Of a DNA stretch of 64,000 nt, positions 35,335-43,802 are shown piece by piece. The notes below the pieces were generated by a model. It was not told the DNA's origin. It searched no databases and saw nothing but the letters and a program-made list of their open reading frames with translations. This stretch comes from G965115915 sp965115915. GTDB taxonomy: Bacteria; Pseudomonadota; Gammaproteobacteria; Eutrophobiales; Eutrophobiaceae. Positions within the stretch are counted from its first letter, which is position 1; every line of letters begins with the position of its first letter. Location of the stretch: NCBI GenBank assembly GCA_965115915.1, contig OZ220483.1, positions 1,860,001-1,924,000 of the forward strand, in the 5' to 3' direction. A program made the position numbers and the translations under genes.

Positions 35335-36491
35335 CCAGGCCGTATCTGCATATCCCGCAACTCAATACCCAGATACTGACAGGCCCTGCACAGCCGTGCG
35401 CGCAGCAGGGATTCGGCGTGTGCCCGACAGTCGGCACTGGAAAACACTGTACACAACGGGTCGCCGGTAGCATAGCGCAAACCGGGTCGCGGTCGGTTGC
35501 GCACCCACGGCGGCCACCGCACAGCACCGGGGACACGTCCGGGACGCGGGGCAAACAGGTGGTGCATGGCACGATACCCCGTGCTCCCGACCATCGCCGG
35601 GAACGGTAATCTCCCCGCACAGGCATCGATATGCCAGCCGACCATCTGCTTCTCCCCGACATACAACTCCAGACTGGCCGGGGGGCGAGGATTGATCTCC
35701 AGCAACAATGTCTCCGCAGGGCCATGCAGAAAGTCCAGTCCCCCCAAACCGTGCAGCCGCAACGCGGGCACCAACCGCTGCAACCAACCCTCGACACAAG
35801 CCTTCAATCCCGCCCTTTCCACAGCCATGCCGCTGATAGCCCCGCGCCAGACAAACGGCCCGACCGCGTCCGGAAATGGGTCCAATGCCGTGTCACCCAC
35901 ATAATGTTCACACAGTCCCAGCAGCCGCGCCGCATGACCGTTCGCAACAAACGCGGCACCCATGCCAAGCCCCGGCGCCCAGTCCTGCAGATACTGCGCA
36001 CCGAAAATAAACGGCTGAGCCGTTCGCCAGCGGACGATGTGGGTCCCGCCGGCCCCACCGACACACTTGCGCAAACCACTCCAGGGACCGGCCCCAGGCC
36101 GCAGCCGTACCTTCGGGTGAGGAATACCCAGCCGCTGCAACAGAGGGAAAAACCGTGCGGGGTCCTTGCATGCCGCAACCGTGCCCGCCGGGTTCCCCAG
36201 CAGTACAAAGCGCGTCTGTAGCCGGGCCAGAAGCCCCGGGCTGCCCTCCAGCCCACTGCCCGGCAGCACGGCCAGTGGACCATTGCACCGCTCAAGCCTC
36301 CGCAGACAGGCGAGCAGGGCCGGGCCCTGGAAATCACCCCGCTCGTCCAACGCCAGACAATGCTGGGAAACGCAGTGTCCGCACAGGTCCTCATTGGCAA
36401 AGGCCTCCAGCACATGCACCGGCATATCGGTACTCCGCAAGGCCGATTCAGCAAGTGCCCTGGCAGTAATTGAAAGAATGGCCAGGTTCAT
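35331..36491 (-). CDS. ATP-grasp protein, probable C1-carrier biosynthesis ligase
   Basis: 386 aa. The ATP-grasp core is CKDPARFFPLLQRLGIPHP, KCVGGAGGTHIVRW (ATP-binding Lys and Gly-rich loop), FIFGAQYLQDWAPG, LHGLGGLDFLHG and the metal-binding LLLEINPRPPASLELY. The N-terminal ~110 residues are a preATP-grasp domain. It lies 27 nt after an ArsC-like gene in a run that begins with mtdB, so I infer a part in making H4MPT or the methanofuran-like carrier. It is the third such protein in the window. The substrate cannot be determined from sequence. Confidence 0.82.
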   Translation of the reverse strand: MNLAILSITARALAESALRSTDMPVHVLEAFANEDLCGHCVSQHCLALDERGDFQGPALLACLRRLERCNGPLAVLPGSGLEGSPGLLARLQTRFVLLGNPAGTVAACKDPARFFPLLQRLGIPHPKVRLRPGAGPWSGLRKCVGGAGGTHIVRWRTAQPFIFGAQYLQDWAPGLGMGAAFVANGHAARLLGLCEHYVGDTALDPFPDAVGPFVWRGAISGMAVERAGLKACVEGWLQRLVPALRLHGLGGLDFLHGPAETLLLEINPRPPASLELYVGEKQMVGWHIDACAGRLPFPAMVGSTGYRAMHHLFAPRPGRVPGAVRWPPWVRNRPRPGLRYATGDPLCTVFSSADCRAHAESLLRARLCRACQYLGIELRDMQIRPG

Positions 36492-36518
36492 CGTGGTGGA
36501 GAACAGCCGCCGCTGTGT

Positions 36519-36890
36519 TCAGAACAGTGTGCGCACATTCTCGGGCGGCCGCCCGATGACGGCCTTCTGCCCACAAACCACCACCGGGCGTTCCATCAAC
36601 ACCGGATGTTCCACCAGTGCCGCGAATACCGCTTCCTCATCCTCCATATCCAACCCGAGCTGCTGGCATAGACGCTCCTTCCTGCGCAGCAATTCACTGG
36701 CCCGTTTATCCAACTTGTCGAGCAGTTCTCTCAGTTCCTCAACACTCAGGCCGGTTTTGACATATTCCACCACATGCGGACGGATTCCATGCTGTTGCAA
36801 CAAGCGCAGGGTCTGGCGGGATTTGCTGCAACGCGGATTGTGGTAAATAGTCCAAACCGCCTCGCTCCCCATCACAAGACTGTCAGACAT
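36519..36890 (-). CDS. arsC: ArsC-family arsenate reductase-like protein (glutaredoxin-coupled type)
   Basis: 123 aa, the normal size of the ArsC/Spx/YffB family. The active-site cysteine lies in IYHNPRCSKSRQTL (Cys21). The conserved tail VEHPVLMERPVVVCGQKAVIGRPPENV carries the expected Arg of the arsenate-reductase type, which favours ArsC over Spx. Its start overlaps the mtdB stop by 8 nt (an alternative ATG lies at 36872), so it is co-transcribed with a C1 gene. No arsenic resistance genes are adjacent; a redox role tied to C1 metabolism cannot be excluded. Confidence 0.88.
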   Translation of the reverse strand: MSDSLVMGSEAVWTIYHNPRCSKSRQTLRLLQQHGIRPHVVEYVKTGLSVEELRELLDKLDKRASELLRRKERLCQQLGLDMEDEEAVFAALVEHPVLMERPVVVCGQKAVIGRPPENVRTLF

Positions 36891-37797
36891 GGTGATGTAT
36901 TATCTCCCGGGCGATACGGAAGGCGTGCTCATGATCGATATACATCGGCGTCTGTGCCTGCTTCATCAACTCGAAGATGTGAAAATGCAACTTGTACTTG
37001 ATATTGCCCACCGCCAGGGCGCCCAGGGAAAGCGCATTGTTCGGGGTAAACGACAGCTCCTTGCCAAAGTCCTGGGTACCGACATCCTCCAAACCGGCTG
37101 GCGGAACCGCATTGACATCCGCCGCAACCAGCAACTTCTGCGCCTGTGCCATCTGCTTTCGGGACAGCACCTGAATACCCGCCTTGGCCGCACCAATGAC
37201 AATCTCCGAACAGTCCTGCAGAAATCCCATCACCTGTACATCGGTCTTACCGTCCGCTCCCTGCATCCGGACACCGAAACGATCATTGTATTCCGAGGCA
37301 TATTCCATCGCCACCTTGCGCCCCCGCCGACTGACCAGATACACCTCGGCACCACAACCCGCAGCGAGGATGCCGGCACAGATCCCCACCGGCCCGGTGC
37401 CCCCGAAAATGTCCACCCGCTTGCCCTCCAGGCTGCCACTGTTCCTGCGCTGCAGGCAGGCTTCCACACAGACGATAAGCGAAGCCGCAGTGGTTATCGC
37501 CCCGCTGGGGTCGGCAAACACCGACACCTCGAACGGCGGCGACATCGCCGCCTTGGCACGATTAAGCATATCTATGGCAAGCGCAAATTCCCTGCCTCCG
37601 ATGAATATGCCGGTGCGCTTCACACCCTGCGGGCCACGTGAAAAGATCGTGTCCTGAGTCAGCCCATAGATATCCTCCAGGGCCACCTCGGTATAGGGGA
37701 TCACGCCATCAAACTCAGCCTCATAGGCCATGTTGACATCAAACGGACTGACGTTCTTGGTAGGGTTGAACATGTGGAGCAGGTATGGATCTTTCAT
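36883..37797 (-). CDS. mtdB: Methylene-tetrahydromethanopterin dehydrogenase
   Basis: 304 aa. MtdB oxidises methylene-H4MPT to methenyl-H4MPT with NAD(P)+, the step between Fae and Mch. The N-terminal HMFNPTKNVSPFDVNMAY is typical of MtdB, and the dinucleotide loop is VDIFGGTGPVGICAG followed by VYLVSRRGRK. Further conserved blocks are VAADVNAVPPAGLEDV and LALGALAVGN-like SLGALAVGNIKYKLH. No mtdA is seen. A GAGGG-type ribosome site precedes the ATG. It heads the minus-strand run mtdB-arsC-ATP-grasp. Confidence 0.96.
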   Translation of the reverse strand: MKDPYLLHMFNPTKNVSPFDVNMAYEAEFDGVIPYTEVALEDIYGLTQDTIFSRGPQGVKRTGIFIGGREFALAIDMLNRAKAAMSPPFEVSVFADPSGAITTAASLIVCVEACLQRRNSGSLEGKRVDIFGGTGPVGICAGILAAGCGAEVYLVSRRGRKVAMEYASEYNDRFGVRMQGADGKTDVQVMGFLQDCSEIVIGAAKAGIQVLSRKQMAQAQKLLVAADVNAVPPAGLEDVGTQDFGKELSFTPNNALSLGALAVGNIKYKLHFHIFELMKQAQTPMYIDHEHAFRIAREIIHHHV

Positions 37798-37969
37798 GAT
37801 TCGATGATTCCCTCTATCAGGACCAACTATTTAGGAATGGCCGTGCCCGCGTTGGCATACAGTCCCCGCCCACGTTCTGGCATAACGCCGTTCGTTCGAT
37901 ATTGTGCGAAAAAGTGTAGTAATACCTTAGGAAGCCGGGCCTCCGTTCCTCACATCCCGTGCGACCGTG

Positions 37970-38974
37970 TCAATCGCTCGGCCAATGCAGAGTCACGCTG
38001 GCTGGATCATTGCTGCCGCGACACAGGGAAAAATCCAGGCTCGGTACACTGCGCCACGCCGCACGCATTCTGGCCAACGCACGCCGGGCCGTAACCCGGT
38101 CCGGAAACAACGCAAAACCGGTGGGACCCCAGGAACTTTGTCCCCCGCCTGTGGCTCCCGACTTGCGCAACGCAGTCAACACCTCCGCCAGCAGCGGGTT
38201 ACAGTATACACCGCCCTGGAATGATTGGAAACACCGGCCCATCTGCCGCTGAATGTAATCGATTGCCGCACCGGCACCCGCGCAGTCACGCTCACGCAAT
38301 GCCGGCAACAACTGCATCAACACCCGCCTGCATATCTGTCCCGACACCCTGTCCGACATCGACTCCAGTCTGGAAAATGCGGTACGCTCGCGTTGACCGC
38401 TCAGACCTGTGTACTCCTTGTCGAACACCAGTAACAGACACCAGTCCTCCGGAAAAGGTTCACGCACGATGACTGGTGCCGGCGCTCCTCCCTCCACACG
38501 CCCACCATCGATGATCAGTCCACCCTGACTGAAACTCCCGATACCAATGCCGGAGCGCCGACCGCGTTCGTGGAAACGGACGACCTCCGACACCGGCATA
38601 GCCCGATCAAACAGCAGACTGATGGCGGTTCCCAACGCCAAAGACAACTGCGTCCCGGAACCCAGCCCTATATGTGCAGGCACCGATTCCACGAGATCGA
38701 TACAGACCCCATCCCGGATCGAGAGCCTTTTCAACATGCTGCAAGCCAACTGCCGGGCGCGTTTCCCATCCGCGCCACGCAGTACCACGCCTGACCCGGC
38801 ACGGCTGACCCGTAACCGCCAGGCAATTTCCTGTACGCCAACCCCGACCCCGCCAAAACGACGCCCCAACCCTCCATGCAAATCCATAAAACCCATATGC
38901 AAACGTGCCGGAGCACGCACCTCAACGCACTCCGGCACAGCCACACAATCAGGAACCGCCTGTTGCCGAATCAT
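37970..38974 (-). CDS. Beta-ribofuranosylaminobenzene 5'-phosphate synthase
   Basis: 334 aa from MIRQQAVPDC at 38974, which has AAGGA 7 nt upstream; the longer frame adds 32 residues without family character. This enzyme joins p-aminobenzoate to PRPP with loss of CO2, the first committed step of H4MPT synthesis. It has a GHMP-kinase-like fold: VRAPARLHMGFMDLHG at the N-terminus, VPAHIGLGSGTQLSLALG (the phosphate loop), SGIGIGSFSQGGLIIDGG and GQSSWGPTGFALF near the end. It is divergent from the fhc operon. Confidence 0.92.
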   Translation of the reverse strand: MIRQQAVPDCVAVPECVEVRAPARLHMGFMDLHGGLGRRFGGVGVGVQEIAWRLRVSRAGSGVVLRGADGKRARQLACSMLKRLSIRDGVCIDLVESVPAHIGLGSGTQLSLALGTAISLLFDRAMPVSEVVRFHERGRRSGIGIGSFSQGGLIIDGGRVEGGAPAPVIVREPFPEDWCLLLVFDKEYTGLSGQRERTAFSRLESMSDRVSGQICRRVLMQLLPALRERDCAGAGAAIDYIQRQMGRCFQSFQGGVYCNPLLAEVLTALRKSGATGGGQSSWGPTGFALFPDRVTARRALARMRAAWRSVPSLDFSLCRGSNDPASVTLHWPSD

Positions 38975-39078
38975 AGAACAATCCTTGAATAACCCCATAA
39001 CGACAAAAACCCTCCCGACGACTGTCGCCAAACAGTCATGCACAACCCTCGCCGGTCCAGTCGGTGTCAATGAACTTC

Positions 39079-39087
39079 TGGTATACT
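39079..39087 (+). promoter_or_regulatory. Candidate extended -10 promoter of the fhc operon
   Basis: TGGTATACT fits an extended -10 (TG, one base, TATACT), with the fhcB ATG 26 nt downstream. The -35 region is poor, as is common for extended -10 promoters. It lies in the 138-nt divergent gap between beta-RFAP synthase and fhcB. Confidence 0.45.
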
Positions 39088-39112
39088 GTAAACGCTCATC
39101 CCATGTCAGACA

Positions 39113-40369
39113 ATGCCTGTTCAGTTCAAAAACATCACCTGTCCATTCTGCGGACTGCTATGCGATGATTTGAAGGGACAGACCGAGGATCTGGCCATCA
39201 CTCTGCAAGACATTTCCTGCGAGCGCGCCCGCAAACAGTTTGAGCAACCTGTGCGCAAGGCGCAAACAGTCACCTTGATCGATGGACAGCCTGTGGAACC
39301 AGAACAGGCCTATGAACGAGCCGCCACCATCCTTGACACGGCAAACGTTCCATTGCTGGCAGGACTCGGCGCCGATGCACGGGGCATCCGGGCCCTGCTT
39401 GAACTGGCGCGACGCTGCGGCGGCATCGTCGACCACATGCATGGCGAGGCGATGCAGCGCGGCTATCTGGCACTACAGGAGGAGGGCTGGGTCGCCACCA
39501 CCCTGGGCGAGATCCGCAACCGTGCGGACCTGGTGGTGTTTCTGGGGACGGATGGCAGCGCCTGGCCACGTTTCCACCAGCGTGTGCTGAACCCTGCCAA
39601 AACACTGTTCCGGCGCAGTACCAGCAAACGCACACTGATCTATATAGGCGAGAAACTGTGTCCGAACAGCGACACTCCACATCCGACAGAACTTTTTCAC
39701 TGCGCGCAGCAACAACTCCCGGATCTGATCGCCGAACTGCGCTGTGTCCTCAATGGACACACGCCCGGACAACATACCAACACCTCGCTGCCACTGAAGG
39801 CACTGAACCGGATTGCCGAGGCCATGCGCCAGGCCAGTTACGGGGTGCTGATCTGGGATCCAGGAGAATTCGCCTGGCCGCATGCCGAACTGCTCATCCA
39901 AAGCCTGTGCGAACTGATCAAATCGCTCAACCGGGAGCGTCGCTTCGCCGGTCTGGCACTGGGAGGAGACGATGGCTCCGTCACCGCTGGGAATATCTGC
40001 ACCTGGCAAAGCGGCTGGCCGCTGCGGGTACATTTCCTCAGCCCGGAGCCCCGCTACCGGCCTCGGCGCAATGCCAGCCACCAGCTACTCCGTGAGGGCA
40101 CCGTGGACGCACTGCTCTGGGTCTCCAGCTTCAGCACACAACCCCCTCCCAAGACCGATAGCAAACTGCCACGCATCCTGTTGACACGCCCGGGTCCACA
40201 TGCTGTGCACAAGGCTACCGTACACATCCCGGTGGCCACACCCGGGATCGATCATCCCGGACTGCTGTTTCGCGTTGATGGCAGCGTCGCACTGCCACTA
40301 CAGCGCCTGCGCGAATCCTCTCTGCCAACGGTCAGCGAGGTCATCCACCAGATCGTGCAACGGCTCTGA
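39113..40369 (+). CDS. fhcB: Formyltransferase/hydrolase complex subunit B
   Basis: 418 aa. FhcB is the bacterial relative of the molybdopterin subunit FwdB/FmdB of formylmethanofuran dehydrogenase, but acts in a hydrolytic complex rather than as a redox enzyme. The N-terminal CPFCGLLCDD retains three of the cluster-type cysteines of the ancestor, and QDISCERAR follows. Later blocks (HMHGEAMQRGYLALQEEGW, WDPGEFAWPHAELL) match the family, and no Mo/W ligand Cys or Sec is obvious. It opens the fhcBADC operon; fhcA starts 2 nt after its stop. Confidence 0.93.
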   Translation: MPVQFKNITCPFCGLLCDDLKGQTEDLAITLQDISCERARKQFEQPVRKAQTVTLIDGQPVEPEQAYERAATILDTANVPLLAGLGADARGIRALLELARRCGGIVDHMHGEAMQRGYLALQEEGWVATTLGEIRNRADLVVFLGTDGSAWPRFHQRVLNPAKTLFRRSTSKRTLIYIGEKLCPNSDTPHPTELFHCAQQQLPDLIAELRCVLNGHTPGQHTNTSLPLKALNRIAEAMRQASYGVLIWDPGEFAWPHAELLIQSLCELIKSLNRERRFAGLALGGDDGSVTAGNICTWQSGWPLRVHFLSPEPRYRPRRNASHQLLREGTVDALLWVSSFSTQPPPKTDSKLPRILLTRPGPHAVHKATVHIPVATPGIDHPGLLFRVDGSVALPLQRLRESSLPTVSEVIHQIVQRL

Positions 40370-40371
40370 AC

Positions 40372-41997
40372 ATGTATACCCTGCTCCAGGGCGGCATCGT
40401 CTACGACCCGATACATGGCATCAATGGGGAATGCCGTGACCTTTACATCTGCAACGGCCACATCGCCCGCTGCCCCGTGCGCGGTGCACACATCAGCAAG
40501 ACCTTGAACGTTCGTGGTAAAGTGCTGATGGCTGGCGGCATAGACATCCACACCCACATCGGTGGAGGCAAAGTCAATATCGCACGCATGATGCTGCCGG
40601 ATATCCATCACCGGGCAGGACCCGAGGATTTTGCACCGTCTACACTGGCTACCGGATACCGCTATGCGGAGATGGGATATACCGCGTGTTTTGAACCCGC
40701 CATGTTGCCCTCCAATGCACGTCAGACGCATATGGAACTGGCCGACACGCCGATGGTGGATAAAGGGGCCTATGCAGTGCTTGGCAACGATGATTTCCTG
40801 CTGCGACTGCTCTCCAACAAGCGGGAATCCGCACTGATTAGCGACTACGTGGGCTGGATTATCAACGCCACCAAGGCACTGGGCATCAAGGTCGTCAATC
40901 CGGGCGGTATAAGTGCATTCAAGTTCAATCAGCGCCGTTTGGATCTTGACGAAAAAAACCCCCACTATGGGGTCACCCCCAGACAGATACTGAAAGCCCT
41001 GACGCGTGCGGTCACTGAACTCGGCATTCCTCATCCACTGCATATACACGGCTGCAATCTGGGCGTCCCGGGCAATGCCCGGACCACGCTGGACACAATA
41101 CGCGCATTGGACGGCATTCGCGCCCATCTCACACATCTGCAATTCCACAGCTATGGCAACGAAGGAGATCGCGGCTTTTCCTCCGCAGCAGCGCAGATCG
41201 CCGAAGCAGTGAATGCCTGTCCAACGCTTTCCATCGACGTCGGGCAGATTATGTTTCAGCAAACCATAACCATATCCGGGGACAGCATGCATCAGCACAT
41301 CGGCTCCCGGCATGCGCATCCACGCAAATGGTCGTTGATGGACATCGAGTGTGATGCCGGCTGCGGGATAGTGCCGTTCCGCTACCGGGACCGGAACTTT
41401 GTCAATGCACTGCAATGGGCCATCGGCCTGGAACTGTTCCTGCTTATCAGTGACCCGTGGCGGGTATTTCTGACCACCGATCATCCCAATGGTGGCCCTT
41501 TTCTGAGCTATCCACATCTGATCCGACTACTGATGGACCGCAGTTTCCGCAACGATATGCTCGCGACCATCCACCCGGATGCCGCCCGTGCCAGTACGCT
41601 GGCCAGCATTGACCGTGAATATTCGCTGTATGAAATCGCCATCATGACCCGCGCCGCACCGGCACGCAGCCTTGGTCTACGACGACATGGACATCTCGGC
41701 TCCGGGGCGGTCGCCGACATCGCTATCTACAGCGAGCATGCCGACAAGGAACGCATGTTCAGTACGCCGGACTACGTGTTCAAGAACGGCGAGCTGATCG
41801 TTCGCAATGGCAAGGTCGTACGTCCGTTCAGCGGCAACACACATGTGCTGCGCCCCGAGTACGATCGCGGGATACATCGGCAGCTACACCGCTATTTCAA
41901 TGACTACCAGACTCTACGGATGAACCATTTTCAACTGGATGATGACGAGATCCGCGCCTACGGAGACGGTGATCTGCTGGTGCAGCCATGCAACTGA
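40372..41997 (+). CDS. fhcA: Formyltransferase/hydrolase complex subunit A (formylmethanofuran hydrolase)
   Basis: 541 aa, amidohydrolase fold. FhcA hydrolyses the formylated carrier to formate. Metal ligands are visible as GGIDIHTHIGGGKVN (His60, His62), HPLHIHGCNLGVPG, and LTHLQFHSYGN; TTDHPNGGPF supplies the late Asp. Length equals that of FwdA/FhcA. It shares strong similarity in layout with archaeal FwdA, consistent with the known origin of the complex. It works with FhcB, FhcC and FhcD in the cytoplasm. A 67-nt gap separates it from fhcD. Confidence 0.95.
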   Translation: MYTLLQGGIVYDPIHGINGECRDLYICNGHIARCPVRGAHISKTLNVRGKVLMAGGIDIHTHIGGGKVNIARMMLPDIHHRAGPEDFAPSTLATGYRYAEMGYTACFEPAMLPSNARQTHMELADTPMVDKGAYAVLGNDDFLLRLLSNKRESALISDYVGWIINATKALGIKVVNPGGISAFKFNQRRLDLDEKNPHYGVTPRQILKALTRAVTELGIPHPLHIHGCNLGVPGNARTTLDTIRALDGIRAHLTHLQFHSYGNEGDRGFSSAAAQIAEAVNACPTLSIDVGQIMFQQTITISGDSMHQHIGSRHAHPRKWSLMDIECDAGCGIVPFRYRDRNFVNALQWAIGLELFLLISDPWRVFLTTDHPNGGPFLSYPHLIRLLMDRSFRNDMLATIHPDAARASTLASIDREYSLYEIAIMTRAAPARSLGLRRHGHLGSGAVADIAIYSEHADKERMFSTPDYVFKNGELIVRNGKVVRPFSGNTHVLRPEYDRGIHRQLHRYFNDYQTLRMNHFQLDDDEIRAYGDGDLLVQPCN

Positions 41998-42064
41998 ACA
42001 GCCGGCCGGCGAGCACACCCTACACCATTGTGGCACGGTACCGTGTCCTGCGTATGAGCATGCA

Positions 42065-42961
42065 ATGAAGATCAACGGCATCAGCATCGACGACACCTTT
42101 GCGGAAGCCTTCCCGATGAAGGCCTGCCGGCTGATCATCACCGCGCTGTCACCCAAATGGACCTTCACTGCGGCCAATTCCATGCGTGGCTTCGCCTCTT
42201 CCGTGATCGCCTGCGGCTGCGAAGCGGATATCGAACGTCTGCTGGGACCAGAAGAAAGCCCCGACGGTCGAGACGGGATCGCCATGCTGGTCTTTGCGAT
42301 GTCGGTCAAAGACCTCGAACGGCAGGTGCCGACACGTGTCGGACAATCGGTCATGACCACCGCGACCACTGCCTGTTACAACGGACTTGACAGCGAACGA
42401 CACATTCCGCTGGGAAGCCATCTACGCTATTTCGGCGACGGTTTTCAGATAGCCAAACAGATCAATGGCCGGCGCTATTGGCGGGTCCCGGTCATGCATG
42501 GTGAGTTCCTGTGCGAAGAATCCGCCGGCGTGGTACCCGCCATCGGAGGCGGCAACTTTCTGGTGCTGGCCAAGTCTGCCGCGCAGGCGCTTGCCGCATG
42601 CGAACGTGCGGTGGAAACGATCCGTTCGATCCCCGGGGTCATCACGCCATTCCCGGGCGGGATCGTCGGTTCCGGCTCCAAGGTCGGCTCCAAATACCGC
42701 TCGCTGGGAGCGTCTACCAACGAACGTTATTGCCCTACACTGCGCGGACGGACCGACAGCGAACTGGATCCCGGGATCGAATGCGTACTGGAGGTCGTGG
42801 TGGACGGGCTGAGCACAGAGGCAATTGGTGAAGCCCTGCGCCTTGGCATACTCGCCATCTGTGAATCCGGACGCAACAGCGGGGTGGAACGAATTAGCGC
42901 AGGGAACTATGGCGGCAACCTCGGACCACACCACTTTCATTTACACGAACTGCTACAGTGA
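42065..42961 (+). CDS. fhcD: Formyltransferase/hydrolase complex subunit D (formylmethanofuran:H4MPT formyltransferase)
   Basis: 298 aa from MKINGISIDDTFAEAFPMKA at 42065; 42 in-frame codons upstream have no family character. FhcD/Ftr moves the formyl group between H4MPT and the methanofuran-like carrier. Family blocks are FAEAFPMKACRLIITA, GVVPAIGGGNFLVLAKS, GGIVGSGSKVGSKYRSLGAS, ERYCPTLRG and GNYGGNLGPHHFHLHELL at the C-terminus. Its TGA overlaps the GTG start of fhcC (GTGA). Confidence 0.96.
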   Translation: MKINGISIDDTFAEAFPMKACRLIITALSPKWTFTAANSMRGFASSVIACGCEADIERLLGPEESPDGRDGIAMLVFAMSVKDLERQVPTRVGQSVMTTATTACYNGLDSERHIPLGSHLRYFGDGFQIAKQINGRRYWRVPVMHGEFLCEESAGVVPAIGGGNFLVLAKSAAQALAACERAVETIRSIPGVITPFPGGIVGSGSKVGSKYRSLGASTNERYCPTLRGRTDSELDPGIECVLEVVVDGLSTEAIGEALRLGILAICESGRNSGVERISAGNYGGNLGPHHFHLHELLQ

Positions 42962-43767
42962 ATACACTGAGTTTTCACCTGAAACACCCTCTGAAACATC
43001 CGTTGGATGTCTCCTGTCTGTGTCCGGAACGGCTGAACGGCATATCACTGGATGCCATCCGGGCATTGCAGTTGCGCTATGGTATCCGGCATGTCAGCGT
43101 TGGCGAACTGTTCCGGGTACAAGGGAAAAGCTCTCGGCACATCGTCTTCAGCCAAGGTAGCAAACAGCTATGCCAGGTAGCAAGGAACATGTGCTACGGA
43201 GAGATCACTGTGCAGGGCGACAGTGGGGAAAATGCCGGCCGAGGCATGCGCGGCGGCCGCCTGCGCATTGCCGGAAACGCCGGCGACTGGACCGGACGCG
43301 GGATGCACGGGGGTCAACTGTGGGTCACCGGCAACGCGGGAGATTTCACCGGTGCCGCGGAACCCAGCGAGCCGCATGGCATGAACGGGGGCAGTATAAC
43401 CATCCTTGGCAATGCCGGACAGCGTACCGGTGACCACATGCGGCGGGGCCTCATTGTTGTGCATGGCAACACCGGCAACTATTGCGCAAGCCGCATGCTT
43501 GCGGGTACCATTGCCGTATTCGGAAAGACAGGGGTCGGCATCGCCTGTGGCATGCGCCGGGGCAGCCTGATATTGGCTGACCAGAAGGCACGGCTTCCTG
43601 CCTCCTTCGGAGACTGCGGCGAACACGATTTTGTCTTTCTGCGTCTGCTTTGGCAACAGTTGGCACTGTCGGATGTGCCTACCGCGGAACGGGCAGTACG
43701 CTATGCCGGTGACAAGGCAAATAACGGCAACGGAGAAATCCTCGTGCTCAAAAGGCCCCGCCGATGA
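42958..43767 (+). CDS. fhcC: Formyltransferase/hydrolase complex subunit C
   Basis: 269 aa from a GTG at 42958 that overlaps the fhcD stop. FhcC is a structural subunit with a right-handed beta-helix, related to FwdC and the GltB C-terminal domain. The repeat is plain: GENAGRGMRGGRLRIAGNAG, GRGMHGGQLWVTGNAG, GMNGGSITILGNAG, GDHMRRGLIVVHGNTG, SRMLAGTIAVFGKTG. It completes the fhcBADC order. The formate dehydrogenase genes begin 35 nt downstream, so they may be co-transcribed. Confidence 0.94.
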   Translation: MNTLSFHLKHPLKHPLDVSCLCPERLNGISLDAIRALQLRYGIRHVSVGELFRVQGKSSRHIVFSQGSKQLCQVARNMCYGEITVQGDSGENAGRGMRGGRLRIAGNAGDWTGRGMHGGQLWVTGNAGDFTGAAEPSEPHGMNGGSITILGNAGQRTGDHMRRGLIVVHGNTGNYCASRMLAGTIAVFGKTGVGIACGMRRGSLILADQKARLPASFGDCGEHDFVFLRLLWQQLALSDVPTAERAVRYAGDKANNGNGEILVLKRPRR

Positions 43768-43802
43768 CAGTCGGCAAAATCGTCCGGGCGGCGACAGGCT
43801 AA

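Noticed and set aside
40252..41517. Minus-strand open frame of 421 codons, and a similar one at 45917-46927
   Set aside because: These are antisense to fhcA and fdh1A and lack any motif.
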